From: Meiothermus sp. CFH 77666 | Lineage (GTDB): Bacteria; Deinococcota; Deinococci; Deinococcales; Thermaceae | Direction: 5' to 3' | Length of the DNA: 64,000 nucleotides | NCBI RefSeq assembly: GCF_017497985.1 | Contig: NZ_JAGDFV010000015.1 | Span: 22,004-86,003, forward strand | Shown: positions 17,492 to 26,870 of the stretch, one piece after another | Layout: every line of letters begins with the position of its first letter | Position numbering within the stretch: the first letter of the stretch is position 1 | The notes under the pieces: model-generated | Seen by the model: the letters and a program-made list of their open reading frames with translations, nothing else | Told to the model about the DNA's origin: nothing | Database searches by the model: none | Program-made: the position numbers and the translations under genes

Positions 17492-17538
17492 AAGGGTTCA
17501 GGGTTGGAGGTCTAAGATCAAGAGGTGTTCTTTGGCTC

Positions 17539-17570
17539 TTGACATGGGGCCCTCGACGCTCGACACAGCT
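17539..17570 (+). promoter_or_regulatory. Promoter region of nrdR
   Basis: TTGACA (17539-17544) stands 17 bases before a weak -10 position (GACACA) that ends three bases before the ATG. Transcription would begin at or within the start codon. The -35 is perfect, the -10 poor. Confidence 0.45.
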
Positions 17571-18095
17571 ATGAACTGCCCGTTTTGTGGAAACCCCGAT
17601 AGCCGCGTGCTGGATTCCCGTCCTTCCGACGAGGGATCGGTCATTCGCCGCCGCCGGGAGTGCCCTGCCTGCAAACGTCGCTTTACGACCTACGAGCGGG
17701 CCCAGGTAGAGCCCTTGCTGGTGATCAAACGTTCAGGGCGCAAAGAGACCTTTGACCCCAACAAACTGCTGCGCGGCCTGAGCCTGGCCGCCCAGAAGCG
17801 CCCCATTGACCCCGAGGTCTTGCAGGAGTTTGCCTTTGGTTTTGAGGACACCGTCAAGGAAATGGAGATTACCTCCGAGGAGATTGGGCTGCGCTCCCTG
17901 GCATTCTTGAAAGAACTGGATCCGGTGGCCTACATCCGCTTTGCCTCGGTTTACCGCGAGTTCGATAGCCTGGAAAACTTTATCGAGGAAGTGCGCAAGC
18001 TGGATCGTAAGCCTGGCAAGGGCAGAAAAACTCAAAAGATGGAAGAAGAGGACGAACTCAATCTGGCCGATGAAGCCAAACTGGGTACGGTTTGA
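17571..18095 (+). CDS. nrdR: Ribonucleotide reductase repressor NrdR
   Basis: This 174-residue protein has the two-part NrdR architecture. An N-terminal zinc ribbon (CPFCG at residues 3-7, then CPACKRRFTTYER) binds the NrdR box. An ATP-cone domain (LLVIKRSGRKETFDPNKLLRGL onward) senses ATP/dATP. It represses ribonucleotide reductase genes. It is about 20 residues longer than usual owing to a charged C-terminal tail (KTQKMEEEDE). The frame is open from 17532, but MNCPFCG at 17571 is the family N-terminus. Confidence 0.96.
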   Translation: MNCPFCGNPDSRVLDSRPSDEGSVIRRRRECPACKRRFTTYERAQVEPLLVIKRSGRKETFDPNKLLRGLSLAAQKRPIDPEVLQEFAFGFEDTVKEMEITSEEIGLRSLAFLKELDPVAYIRFASVYREFDSLENFIEEVRKLDRKPGKGRKTQKMEEEDELNLADEAKLGTV

Positions 18096-18405
18096 ATGAA
18101 CCATTGCGGGCACTTGTGCGAATACGGCGTCCTTTACAGACGTGGCCGCCCACGAAAACGAGAAGGGACAAGCGTGGGCCGGGCCCAGCCCACGGGTGCT
18201 AGGAGTTTACAGGCGGCCACTATTCTTTCCAGAACAAAGGATTCTTGATCCTGGATGGCTCGATTTTTATGAAGAGCGCTCTAACTGCAAACCGCCCTAA
18301 CCTGTACGGGTACTACTTTCCCCCTGCCGATGGGATATGATTTGCGCTGTCTGTGCGGGGCCCACCCGCCACCGTATTCCACCAACAGGCCGGAGGATGT
18401 TGAAA
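18096..18405. other. Intergenic region nrdR-fprA with promoter and small inverted repeat
   Basis: No gene is supportable here. An inverted repeat CGTGGGC...GCCCACG lies at about 18173-18194 without a T tract. TATGAT at 18336-18341 is a plausible -10 for the reductase gene, with a leader of about 60 bases ending in GGAGG before the ATG. Confidence 0.4.
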
Positions 18406-19767
18406 ATGGCAAACCAGTTTGACGCAAACCGCCCCTTGCGGGTCGCAGTCATCGGTTCGGGGCCTTCAGGCATATATGCTGCGGAAGCCCTGATCAAGCA
18501 GAGCGAAACCCCTGTCTCGGTAGATGTGTTTGACCGACTCCCCACCCCCTATGGGCTGGTGCGCTACGGGGTGGCTCCCGACCACCAGACCATCAAGTCG
18601 GTGACCAGGGTGATGCAGAAGGTGTTGCAAGACCCCCGGGTGCGCTTTTGGGGCAATGTCGAGTTTGGCCGCGACCTGACCCTGGCCGACCTGCGCCGGC
18701 ACTACGATGCGGTGGTGTATACGGTGGGGGCCTCGAGCGACCGTCATCTGGGCATCCCCGGCGAAGACCTGCCGGGGAGCCTCTCGGCTACCGAGTTTGT
18801 GGCCTGGTACAACGGCCACCCCGACTACAAGCACCTGCCCATCCGCCTCGATGTGCGCGGGGTGGCGGTGGTGGGGATGGGGAATGTGGCGGTGGACGTT
18901 GCCCGCATCCTGGCCAAGTCGGCAGACGAACTGCGAACCACCGACATCGCCGACCACGCCCTGAGCGTGCTGGCTGAGAGCCAGGTCACCGACATCTACA
19001 TGCTGGGCCGCCGGGGCCCGGCGCAGGCCAAGTTCACCACCAAAGAACTGCGCGAGCTGGGCGAGCTGCCGAGCGCGGATGTGGTGGTGAAGCCGGAGGA
19101 ACTCGAGCTCGACGAAAAAAGCGCTGCCTCCATTGCGGACGAACCGGCCCTTCAGAAGAACCTGGAAATTCTGCGTGAGTTTGCGGCCAGGCCGCTTACG
19201 GGCAAGCCGCGCCGGATACATATTCGCTTTTTGGTTTCGCCGGTGGCGATACTGGGCGAGGGCCGGGTGCAGAAGATTCGCCTGGAGAAGAACCGTCTGG
19301 ACGAAAACCTGAACGCGGTGGGTACCGGGGTGTTCGAGGAGCTCGAGGTGGGGATGGTGCTGCGCTCGGTGGGCTACAAGGGCGTACCCCTGCCCGAGGT
19401 GCCCTTCGATAGCCGCAAGGGGGTTATCCCCAACCAGGCCGGGCGGGTGCTGCGCGAGGGCCAGGTGGCGGCAGGGGAGTACACGGCGGGCTGGATCAAG
19501 CGCGGCCCCAGTGGGGTGATTGGCACCAACAAAGCCTGTGCTACCGAGACGGTAAAACTGCTGCTGGAGGATGCCGCCCACCTGCCACTGGCCCCCGACC
19601 CCGACCCCGAGGCCATCCCGCGGCTCCTGAGGGAGCGGGGGGTGCGGTATGTGACCCTCGAACACTGGCTGCGCCTGGACGCTCACGAAACCACCCTGGG
19701 GCAGGCCCAGGGCCGGCCACGGGTCAAGGTGACCAGTGTGGAGAAGATGCTCGAGGTGGTGAGCTGA
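18406..19767 (+). CDS. FprA-type ferredoxin-NADP+ reductase
   Basis: This 453-residue flavoprotein of the adrenodoxin reductase/FprA type transfers electrons between NADPH and ferredoxin. The N-terminal FAD motif VAVIGSGPSGIYAAEAL is followed by PTPYGLVRYGVAPDH, which contacts the flavin. The NADPH-binding VVGMGNVAVDVARIL comes next, and the late GWIKRGPSGVIGTNKACA seals the FAD site. The start at 18406 is set by GGAGG nine bases upstream; two earlier in-frame starts sit on or before that site. No ferredoxin gene is adjacent. Confidence 0.92.
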   Translation: MANQFDANRPLRVAVIGSGPSGIYAAEALIKQSETPVSVDVFDRLPTPYGLVRYGVAPDHQTIKSVTRVMQKVLQDPRVRFWGNVEFGRDLTLADLRRHYDAVVYTVGASSDRHLGIPGEDLPGSLSATEFVAWYNGHPDYKHLPIRLDVRGVAVVGMGNVAVDVARILAKSADELRTTDIADHALSVLAESQVTDIYMLGRRGPAQAKFTTKELRELGELPSADVVVKPEELELDEKSAASIADEPALQKNLEILREFAARPLTGKPRRIHIRFLVSPVAILGEGRVQKIRLEKNRLDENLNAVGTGVFEELEVGMVLRSVGYKGVPLPEVPFDSRKGVIPNQAGRVLREGQVAAGEYTAGWIKRGPSGVIGTNKACATETVKLLLEDAAHLPLAPDPDPEAIPRLLRERGVRYVTLEHWLRLDAHETTLGQAQGRPRVKVTSVEKMLEVVS

Positions 19768-19768
19768 G

Positions 19769-19807
19769 AGCCGATGGTCAATAGCCGATAGCTGATGGCC
19801 GATGGCC
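19769..19807. repeat. Dispersed GATAGC/GATGGC repeat, copy 2
   Basis: Units AGCCGATGG, ATAGCCGATAGC, TGATGGCCGATGGCC follow the fprA stop directly. The order of units resembles the copy at 5432-5466. Confidence 0.5.
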
Positions 19808-19847
19808 AGCTATTTGACTGAGGGCGGGGGATTTTGCTTGCGGGCCT

Positions 19848-20462
19848 TCATCGCTGGGGTCGGCTTGTCCAGCGGTAGGCGGTGGCCATGGCCCGGCGAA
19901 GGGTCATTGGGTCGGGTGGGTTGGCTAGCAGGCGCTCGAGCTCGGCCTCGGCAATGGCCTCGAGCGGCCTTGCAACCGGCTGCTCGCCCGCAAAGCGCAT
20001 GGCCATCCCCTCGGCTTTCCAGCGGGGCCAGCCCTCGGGCTGGGCCAGGTGAAAGAGCTCGTGGCGCAGGGTGCGTTCCAGGGTTCCCCGCTCCAAAAGA
20101 ACCCGCAAGCGTTGGGTATCAATCTGGTTTTGGCCCCGGTGGGCGGCGGCCAGCACAAACCACGGCAGCCCTGTCGAGGCCGTGTAGGACGCCAGGTTGG
20201 GGTGGATGACCACCCGAACCGTGGGCGGTAGTGCAAGGCCCCGCGATTGCAAGTTCTGCCGGGCTTTTTGCAAAACCCTGAACACCTCAGGCAGGTGAAG
20301 GGCGTCCGCACCCCCGGCGTACCGTACCACAAAGCCGGGGGCCTGGGCGGTCTGCCAGTTCTGCGCCAGGGCTGGGGTCAGGGCAGTCAACCAGACCAAG
20401 GTCAGCCACACCAGCAGCGGTGTGGAGGTGTGGGGGTGTGGGAGGGAGAGAAAAGCCTTCAT
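19848..20462 (-). CDS. Secreted HExxH (peptidase-MA-like) metallopeptidase
   Basis: This 204-residue protein has a signal peptide ending LTALTPALAQ (cleavage near residue 34). The zincin motif is RHELFHLAQ, with a downstream PRWKAEGMA holding the Glu ligand, the pattern of the gluzincin peptidase-MA group. The frame extends to 20582, but MKAFLSL at 20462 starts the signal peptide. It is the last gene of the operon DUF1175, alpha-2-macroglobulin, peptidase; the periplasmic location fits a shared envelope role. Substrate unknown. Confidence 0.75.
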   Translation of the reverse strand: MKAFLSLPHPHTSTPLLVWLTLVWLTALTPALAQNWQTAQAPGFVVRYAGGADALHLPEVFRVLQKARQNLQSRGLALPPTVRVVIHPNLASYTASTGLPWFVLAAAHRGQNQIDTQRLRVLLERGTLERTLRHELFHLAQPEGWPRWKAEGMAMRFAGEQPVARPLEAIAEAELERLLANPPDPMTLRRAMATAYRWTSRPQR

Positions 20463-20588
20463 TGAACCACTCTCGCCCCTTCCTGGGGTGAAGCTCGAGG
20501 CCCGGCAGGGCGCGAGCCTATCGCGTAGGGGTGGGTACAGCAGCACACTGCACAGGTCTCGTTTTGCGCTCGAGGCCCCCACGCCCCC

Positions 20589-23500
20589 CTACTCGCTCAC
20601 CCGCACCTGCCGCGCCGTGCCCACCCCCCGCACCTCCGGCTCGTACATCATCCAGGCCAGGGTGGGCAGCGCGGTGAAGTTGCCGGGGGTCTCGGCCCGC
20701 AGGACGTAGGTAAACGTGACGGGGCCGCTCAGGTAGCTGAAGAAGAACTCCACCTGCCGATCGCGGATCTCCCGCCCATCAAACCAGTAGTTCCAGCCGT
20801 AGTAATCGTCGCCAAAGCGGGAGCGCACCCCAGCAATGCGGAACGAGTCGTCGTTCTCCACCACGGTCAGGCCCGCCGGGGTAGGCTCCTCCACCACCAC
20901 ATACCGCACCGCTCCCTGCTCGGGCCGCACCGTCAGGGTCACGACCAGAAGCTCGCCCACCTTCAGCGGCCCACTGAGCGGGCTGCGGTCGTAAACGAAG
21001 CGCTCGGCCTTAGCGTCGTAGCGGGGGGTGAGCTTCTCGTAGGTGCGGGCCACCCGCAGGCCCCGGGACTCGGGTTGGAGGTATTCGCGTTCTTCAAAGT
21101 AACCCACACTGCCGCTCAGGTAGAGGCGGTTGTTGCTCGTAACCTGTACTTCGTTTGCGCCCACCCGCAAGCCTTCCAGGGCGAGTTCGGCGCCCCTGGC
21201 CGGAACCCGCAGGGTCTGGGTTTGTCCGTTGACCGAGACCTCTACCTCCTGCTCGCCGGGTTGCTCGCCGGAGGCTTTGGCCAGGGCGAGCGCGGCCACC
21301 ACGATGGCGGCGGTGTCCTTGGTGGAAATCCAGCCCGCCCCTTTGCGCTCCTGCAAGAGCCAGTTCACGATTTTGGGAATAGCCGGGTGGTTTGGGCGCA
21401 GTCTGGCCAGGGCTTCCAGACCGCGGGCGGTGGCCTCGAGGCGGTCGTCGTTCCAGGCGAAGCGCGGGGCCCGCACCTCCCAGTAAGCGGTGCGCTCGCG
21501 TTCGGTCAGCCTGCGCAGCAGGCCGTCCAGGGCCGCCTGGGCCAGGGCTGGGTCGCCGTTTTGGTGGTAGGTGAGCACGATCAGGGCGTGGCCGTAGGGG
21601 GTCAGGTCGGGGCGCTTGAGGAACTCTTGCAGGTAGCTGAAGTCGAGCTTGTCCTGCCGGAAGGCGGTGCGGGTCAGCCGGGGAAGGTTCGCCTGGAGGA
21701 GGCCCGGTCTGAAGCCCTGTCGCAGATAGCGGCTCCCGGCCAGGGCAAAGGCGTAGCCCGCGTAGGCCACTGCGTCGGCGGCGTAGGTGTCGGCATCGGG
21801 CCGGTTCAGGGTTTTGAGCAGGTACTGAAGGCCTCGCTGGATGGCCTCGGGCCGTATGGCGTAGCCGGCCTCCTGCGCCTGCAAAAGCCCGGTGAGCACG
21901 TACGAGGTGATATAGAGCGAGGAGGCGTCGTTTTGCCAGAAGCCCCAGCCGCCGTCGTCGTGCTGGAAGTCGTAGAGGCGCTTCAGTCCGGCGGCCACAA
22001 AGTCGTCGAGGTTGGCCGCAACCGCCTGGGGTAGCTCGGCCAGCGCCCCCGCTTGCTTGGCCAGCACGCTGGGCAGGAAGCGGCTCATGGTCTGCTCGGA
22101 GCAGCCGTAGGGATACCCGGCCAGATACCCAAGCGCCGGGGTAACGGCGGCGGCCAGCGAAGGGGTCAGGTAGAGCTTGCCCCGGGTTTGCGAGAGGTCG
22201 GTGCCCGCGGGCAGGGTGAACCTCCAGCTCTCACCCGATTGAGCGGCCCAGCCTAGCTCTTGCTTGAGCCCTTTGGGGAAGATGGAGAGCCGGGTGCGAA
22301 GGGCATCGGAAGCGGCGGGGGTGAGGGCCGAGGCTTGCAGGGTGGCGGTGCCGCTCTGGTCGGCCCGCACCCGATAGCCGGTAGTGGCCCGACCTCCGGC
22401 GGGGAGCTGGGCCAGGGTGGTGGGCGGGGTGAGCAGGCTCAGACCGGTGGCCTCGAGGCGCAGCTGGCCCGATTGGTTTTCTTCCAGGTTGTTCTGCCCG
22501 ATGACCTTGAGGGTGGCCTCGTCTCCCCGCACCAGAAAGCGCGGGGTACTGAGCCGGGCAATCACCGGCAGGGTGGTGGTGACGGTCTGGGTGGCCTGCC
22601 CTACGGTATCGGAGAGCGAGATGGCCCTGGCGGTCAGGCGCCACTGGGTCAGGTTGTCGGGAAATCGGGCCTCGAGGGTGGCCTCGCCCTGTTCGTTGGT
22701 CTCCACACTGGGCAGCCACACGATGGTATCGCGGAAGTCCTCACGAAGCTTGGGCTCGGCCAGGGACTCCTTGGCCTGCCCGAAGACGGCCTTGTCCATG
22801 GGGGCCCGGGCCGCCGTACTGGGGGCGGGGGCCACATTGCCAAAGTAGTAGCCCCCGGCGGTCTGGGTGCCGACCACGTTATTTTTCAGGGCCCAGAAGT
22901 AGCCGCGGATGTCCGGGGCTTTCTCGGGGCGCACCAGGTAGATGGCCTCGTCTACCAGCCCCACCGTCACCTGGCTTTTCACCGGGCGGCCCTGTGCGTC
23001 GGTCACCTTTAGCCGGTAGGTGGCGGTCTCGCCGGGCTTGTAGGTGGTCTGATCCGAGGCGATGGCTACATTCAGGAATTTCTCGCTGGGGGGTAGCAAG
23101 AAGCCCGCCACCTCGCTGTAGTACTCCCCCTGGCCCAGGATGGTGACCGAGAGGTAGCCGTTGGGGGCCATCTCGGGGCTGAGCTTGAGTTCGTAGGTAA
23201 AGGTGGAGCCCTGGAAGCGCACAATTTCGGGCCGGGCCAGGCGCTCTCCTTCCAGGTTTACCAGCGCCCAGCCGTCCGAAACCGGCGACTGCACCACGAA
23301 GCGGGCGGTCTCACCCACCCTGTACTCGAGTTTGTCGGGGGTAATCTTCAGGCTCTTGTAGTCCCAGAACCAGTACGAGCCGTCCGAGACCCAGACCCAG
23401 TCCAGGGCCCGGGTGGCCCGCCCGGCCCCGTCGCGGGCCTCCACCTCCAGGGCGTACGAGCCTTGTTTGGGCAGTTTCAGGCGCACGGTGGCCTGGCCCT

Positions 23501-25055
23501 TGGCATCGGTGCGCCCTTGCAGGCGCAGGGTGCGCTCGCGCTGCTCGCCCTGGCCCCGCACCCAGTAGGCGCGGCTGGCGGTTATGGTAAAGGGCACCGA
23601 GACGGGGTGGCCCTCGAGGTCTTCGGCCCGCACGGTAGCGATCAGGGTGTCCTGGGTCTGGTAGGCGTACTGGTCGGTGCGGATATCCAGCACAATCCCC
23701 GAGCGGTAGGCGGTTAGAAAGCCGGTTCCGCTGATTTCCCGCCCGGCCTCGTCGGTCACGCCGGCCTCGAGGGTCAGCCGGTAGTCCTCGGCCTCGGGCT
23801 TCAGGGGCACCTCCACCACCAGCTCTCCCTGGGCATTGAGCCGTCCCTCGCCCCGCTCGATAATCTTGCCCTCGTAGCTGTCCTCGAACTCGTAGTTCTG
23901 GTAGAAGCCGTAGCTCGAGGTGTACGCAAAGCGGTAGTAGGGCCGCTGGATGATGGAGTAACTCACCCTGCCCCCCGAGACCGGCCCACCAAACAGATAC
24001 TCTCCCTTCACCACAAAGCGGGCCTTCTCCCCCTGCACCGCTACCTTTTTCTCCGCGCTTACGCTGACCCGGTACTCGGGCTTGACATACTCCTGTACCT
24101 CGAACTCGCCCGAATGCTCCTCACCCCCCAGCCGGGCCACCAGGGTATATGTGCCTAGCCGCGCATCCAGCCCGATGCGGAACTGCCCGCTAAAGCTGCC
24201 GTAGGCGTCGGTGGTGAAGCGGCCCGAAAACACCTCGGTATCGTCGTAGTCGCGCACCACCACATCCACCGGCTGGCCTGCCACCGGCCTCAAACCGCTC
24301 GCGCTGCGGGCGGTTCCCTTGAAAAACACCGTATGGCCGGGGCGATAGACGGGGCGGTCGGTGATCAGGTAGACCCGGTTTTTCTCCTGGTTCCAGCTTC
24401 GCCAGTAGGCGCTGCTGAAAGCCCAGGAGCTGCCCGAGCGGGCGGCCACAAATAGATTGTCGTCCCTTTTCAAGTTGCTTCTAAACTGAGCCAGCCCACC
24501 CTCGGCCCGCACCCGCTGCACGATGCGCTTGTCCTGGGAAACAAAAATTTGGGCGGTGCGGGGCTGTCCGTTGTTCAGGCCGGCGGTGTAGACCAGCAAG
24601 CTCTCCGGGTCAGACTTGACCACCAGCCCCAGGCTGGTCACCAGAACCAGGGTGGCCGAGGTGGGGCGTGGGGTGCCAATCTGGGCCAGGTACAACCCTT
24701 CGGGCAAGCGCCCAATCGTCACGCTGCCATAGGGACTATTCCGGGTGCGAAAGACCGGTACGGTTCGCACCGGCGACAGACTGAGCTCGCGGGTACGCTG
24801 AAAATCGCGCGGCCCTCCCAGCTCCACCACCTTCTCGGGGTTCTCTATCCGCAGGAGGCGGATCTGGCTGCTGCCGCCCCCCGGCAGGTAATACTCCAGC
24901 CGTACCTGCTGGGTGGGGCTATAGGTGCCGCCCCCATACAACTGGGGCTCCTGGCGCTGGGCCGAGCTGGGAATCAGGCCCATCAAGACCAGCCCCAGCC
25001 ACCCTATCCCGGCTTGAATAATACGCTTCAGACCCTGCCAATCGTTGCTTTTCAT
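20589..25055 (-). CDS. Bacterial alpha-2-macroglobulin with intact thioester
   Basis: This 1488-residue secreted protein starts with a Sec signal (cleavage after SSAQ near residue 33) and lacks a lipobox, so it should be soluble in the periplasm. The middle holds MG beta-domains, and the PYGCSEQT motif with Cys985-Glu-Gln forms the internal thioester that traps proteases. The helical TED domain follows (YDFQHDDGGWGFWQND) and a C-terminal MG/receptor-like domain ends the protein. Bacterial members defend the envelope from foreign proteases. Neighbouring DUF1175 resembles the E. coli yfaS-yfaT arrangement rather than the yfhM-pbpC one. GAGGTGGT before the ATG is the ribosome binding site. Confidence 0.93.
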   Translation of the reverse strand: MKSNDWQGLKRIIQAGIGWLGLVLMGLIPSSAQRQEPQLYGGGTYSPTQQVRLEYYLPGGGSSQIRLLRIENPEKVVELGGPRDFQRTRELSLSPVRTVPVFRTRNSPYGSVTIGRLPEGLYLAQIGTPRPTSATLVLVTSLGLVVKSDPESLLVYTAGLNNGQPRTAQIFVSQDKRIVQRVRAEGGLAQFRSNLKRDDNLFVAARSGSSWAFSSAYWRSWNQEKNRVYLITDRPVYRPGHTVFFKGTARSASGLRPVAGQPVDVVVRDYDDTEVFSGRFTTDAYGSFSGQFRIGLDARLGTYTLVARLGGEEHSGEFEVQEYVKPEYRVSVSAEKKVAVQGEKARFVVKGEYLFGGPVSGGRVSYSIIQRPYYRFAYTSSYGFYQNYEFEDSYEGKIIERGEGRLNAQGELVVEVPLKPEAEDYRLTLEAGVTDEAGREISGTGFLTAYRSGIVLDIRTDQYAYQTQDTLIATVRAEDLEGHPVSVPFTITASRAYWVRGQGEQRERTLRLQGRTDAKGQATVRLKLPKQGSYALEVEARDGAGRATRALDWVWVSDGSYWFWDYKSLKITPDKLEYRVGETARFVVQSPVSDGWALVNLEGERLARPEIVRFQGSTFTYELKLSPEMAPNGYLSVTILGQGEYYSEVAGFLLPPSEKFLNVAIASDQTTYKPGETATYRLKVTDAQGRPVKSQVTVGLVDEAIYLVRPEKAPDIRGYFWALKNNVVGTQTAGGYYFGNVAPAPSTAARAPMDKAVFGQAKESLAEPKLREDFRDTIVWLPSVETNEQGEATLEARFPDNLTQWRLTARAISLSDTVGQATQTVTTTLPVIARLSTPRFLVRGDEATLKVIGQNNLEENQSGQLRLEATGLSLLTPPTTLAQLPAGGRATTGYRVRADQSGTATLQASALTPAASDALRTRLSIFPKGLKQELGWAAQSGESWRFTLPAGTDLSQTRGKLYLTPSLAAAVTPALGYLAGYPYGCSEQTMSRFLPSVLAKQAGALAELPQAVAANLDDFVAAGLKRLYDFQHDDGGWGFWQNDASSLYITSYVLTGLLQAQEAGYAIRPEAIQRGLQYLLKTLNRPDADTYAADAVAYAGYAFALAGSRYLRQGFRPGLLQANLPRLTRTAFRQDKLDFSYLQEFLKRPDLTPYGHALIVLTYHQNGDPALAQAALDGLLRRLTERERTAYWEVRAPRFAWNDDRLEATARGLEALARLRPNHPAIPKIVNWLLQERKGAGWISTKDTAAIVVAALALAKASGEQPGEQEVEVSVNGQTQTLRVPARGAELALEGLRVGANEVQVTSNNRLYLSGSVGYFEEREYLQPESRGLRVARTYEKLTPRYDAKAERFVYDRSPLSGPLKVGELLVVTLTVRPEQGAVRYVVVEEPTPAGLTVVENDDSFRIAGVRSRFGDDYYGWNYWFDGREIRDRQVEFFFSYLSGPVTFTYVLRAETPGNFTALPTLAWMMYEPEVRGVGTARQVRVSE

Positions 25056-25184
25056 ACCACCTCACTGGGATGCCATTTCCTGATCTTTGGCTTGCCACCG
25101 GTACTGTTTCGTGGGTAGTGGTTCGGCAGGAGGAGCGAGTGCGGACTGGGGATGGGGTCTCATGGGGCCTCCGGATGGGGTGAG

Positions 25185-25943
25185 CTAATGCACGATTTTC
25201 CAACGATAAAACCCCAGAAAATAGGGGTTATCGGGCCTGGGGTGCCAGTATTTCTGGGGGTGCTGGTTCAGGGTCTTGAGGCTTACCAGCCGTACCTCTC
25301 CGCCTTCTGAGGGGGCGTAGCCGGTGTGGTAGACCACCAGGCCGTTCCCCAGGTAGACCATGCTGTGGTAGGCCGAGCCCCTGGCCAACGGGCGCACGAA
25401 AAAAAGCAGGTCGCCGCGCCGGGCCTTGTCCGGGGTGCGGCCCAGGAGGACGCTCGAGTACCGCATCAGGTACATGGCGCTGGCCCACCCCACCAATCGG
25501 CCCTCCCTTACATCGTCGGGGCGGTAGGGGCCGGGGGCCACCCGGAAGACTGCACGGCCAATCTGCGGCAGGGGAAAAGCGCTCAGGGGCGGGGCCTGCA
25601 CCCTGGGCAGGTAGGGGAACTGCTGAAACCAGTCCGGGGTCTTGGGCTTGAGGGCCTCCACATAGGCAAAGCGCAGCAGGCCGGAACAGTCCTGCGCCTC
25701 GGGGCGCCAGGCAGGCGAGGGGGCGGTGAACTGCGCCTCGGCAATGGCCGCAAACCACTCCAGAAAAGCCTCGCGCTGGGCGGTGCTGTGGAACTCGGCG
25801 AGGTCGGGGTAGCCGTCCTGGTCGAGGTCGGAGAGGTCGGGCCGGGCCGGGCTGAGGGATGCGGCCAGCACCAAACCGCAAAACCCCAACGCCACCCATC
25901 CGAGGAGTCGCCCCACCCACTGCACATTGCCCCCTTGCCGCAT
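25185..25943 (-). CDS. DUF1175 (YfaT-like) envelope protein
   Basis: This 252-residue protein has an N-terminal hydrophobic signal or anchor (WVALGFCGLVLAASL). Family-type segments are DLDQDGYPDLAEFHS, DCSGLLRFAYVEAL, DLLFFVRP and YHSMVYLGNGLVVYHTG. The order Cys (DCSG) then His (YHSMVYLG) resembles NlpC/P60 folds, so a cysteine-hydrolase activity is possible but unproven. In E. coli the DUF1175 gene yfaT follows the macroglobulin gene yfaS; here it precedes it, in the same transcription direction with a 129-base gap. TACAAT ten bases before the ATG is a likely -10. Confidence 0.8.
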   Translation of the reverse strand: MRQGGNVQWVGRLLGWVALGFCGLVLAASLSPARPDLSDLDQDGYPDLAEFHSTAQREAFLEWFAAIAEAQFTAPSPAWRPEAQDCSGLLRFAYVEALKPKTPDWFQQFPYLPRVQAPPLSAFPLPQIGRAVFRVAPGPYRPDDVREGRLVGWASAMYLMRYSSVLLGRTPDKARRGDLLFFVRPLARGSAYHSMVYLGNGLVVYHTGYAPSEGGEVRLVSLKTLNQHPQKYWHPRPDNPYFLGFYRWKIVH

Positions 25944-26104
25944 GGCTACTTCGATTGTAGCGCGAGCCGAAGTAAGCTAGGGGTCGCCCTCAATCAACTT
26001 TGTAGTTAACCCACCATTGAGGTGCAGGGGTGCCCCCTCATTCGGCGACACCCCCAGGCCTGACAAATTGCGCAACCGTCAAGTTTTTGTGCCCTAAGCA
26101 GGTT

Positions 26105-26139
26105 GGGTGTCGCCACCTTCTCCCACTTGGGGGAGAAGG
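26105..26139. repeat. GGTGTCGCCACC hairpin repeat, copy 1
   Basis: GGTGTCGCCACC followed by a hairpin CCTTCTCCC/GGGAGAAGG. A second copy with compensating changes lies at 27781-27813. Confidence 0.55.
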
Positions 26140-26195
26140 CAAGAGGAATGATGTAGATTTGGCATAAGGGCTGTCTCAAGTAGGTGTGGAACGCG

Positions 26196-26807
26196 ATGAA
26201 TGAATGGAGTGGGCTTTGGCTGGGATGGGGCGGTTTGAGCCTGGGGGGGCTGCTCTGGGCCGAGTGGTGGCAGCGGCGCAGCTTTAGGGCCTTCTTTAAG
26301 GTGCTCTGCTCGCTGGGGTTCTTGTTCTTCGCCCTTAGCCTGGGCCTCGAGGGTTTGTTCGCACAGTTTGTTTTTACGGGGTTGCTGCTGTCGGCGGTGG
26401 GGGATGTGCTCTTGCTGTTCAGGTCGAACCGGGCCTTTCTGGCGGGTCTGGTGGCCTTTTTGCTGGCTCATCTGGCCTACCTGGGGGCCTTTGTACAGGT
26501 GGGTTCGCCGAGCCTGTGGGGCCTGCTGTTGGTGTTGCTGGGGGGGTATTTCTGGTTGCGCTGGCTGTGGCCGCACCTGGCGGGCTGGCGGGGGCCGGTG
26601 CTGGCCTACGGGGCTATCATCAGCCTGATGCTCTGGGTGGGTCTGGGGGTGCCCTTGCCCCAGGTCTGGCTGGGGGCGCTGCTTTTTTACCTGTCCGACC
26701 TGTTTGTGGCCCGGGAGCGCTTTGTGGTGCAAGAACCCCTGAACCCCTTGCTGGGGCTGCCGCTGTACTACGCGGCCCAGTACTTGCTGGCCGGGGCGGT
26801 GCGGTAG
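26196..26807 (+). CDS. YhhN/TMEM86-family membrane protein (lysoplasmalogenase-like)
   Basis: This 203-residue protein has about eight hydrophobic helices. Its conserved block is LLSAVGDVLLLF, then FLAGLVAFLLAHLAYLGAF, the diagnostic Asp/His pair of the YhhN family; LSDLFVARERFV is the late acidic motif. Animal members hydrolyse the vinyl-ether bond of lysoplasmalogens. The bacterial substrate may differ, since plasmalogens are not known from aerobic thermophiles. ATG 26196 follows AGGTG by nine to ten bases; an in-frame GTG at 26184 lacks a ribosome site. Confidence 0.85.
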   Translation: MNEWSGLWLGWGGLSLGGLLWAEWWQRRSFRAFFKVLCSLGFLFFALSLGLEGLFAQFVFTGLLLSAVGDVLLLFRSNRAFLAGLVAFLLAHLAYLGAFVQVGSPSLWGLLLVLLGGYFWLRWLWPHLAGWRGPVLAYGAIISLMLWVGLGVPLPQVWLGALLFYLSDLFVARERFVVQEPLNPLLGLPLYYAAQYLLAGAVR

Positions 26808-26870
26808 AGTAGCCAACACAGGTCTGGTGTCTGGGGTTACGAGACGGGGCCCCCACGATCAGCGCCCGTA

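Noticed and set aside
18466..19686. 406-codon minus-strand frame inside the ferredoxin reductase gene
   Set aside because: Shadow frame with His/Gln/Gly bias and no recognisable domain.
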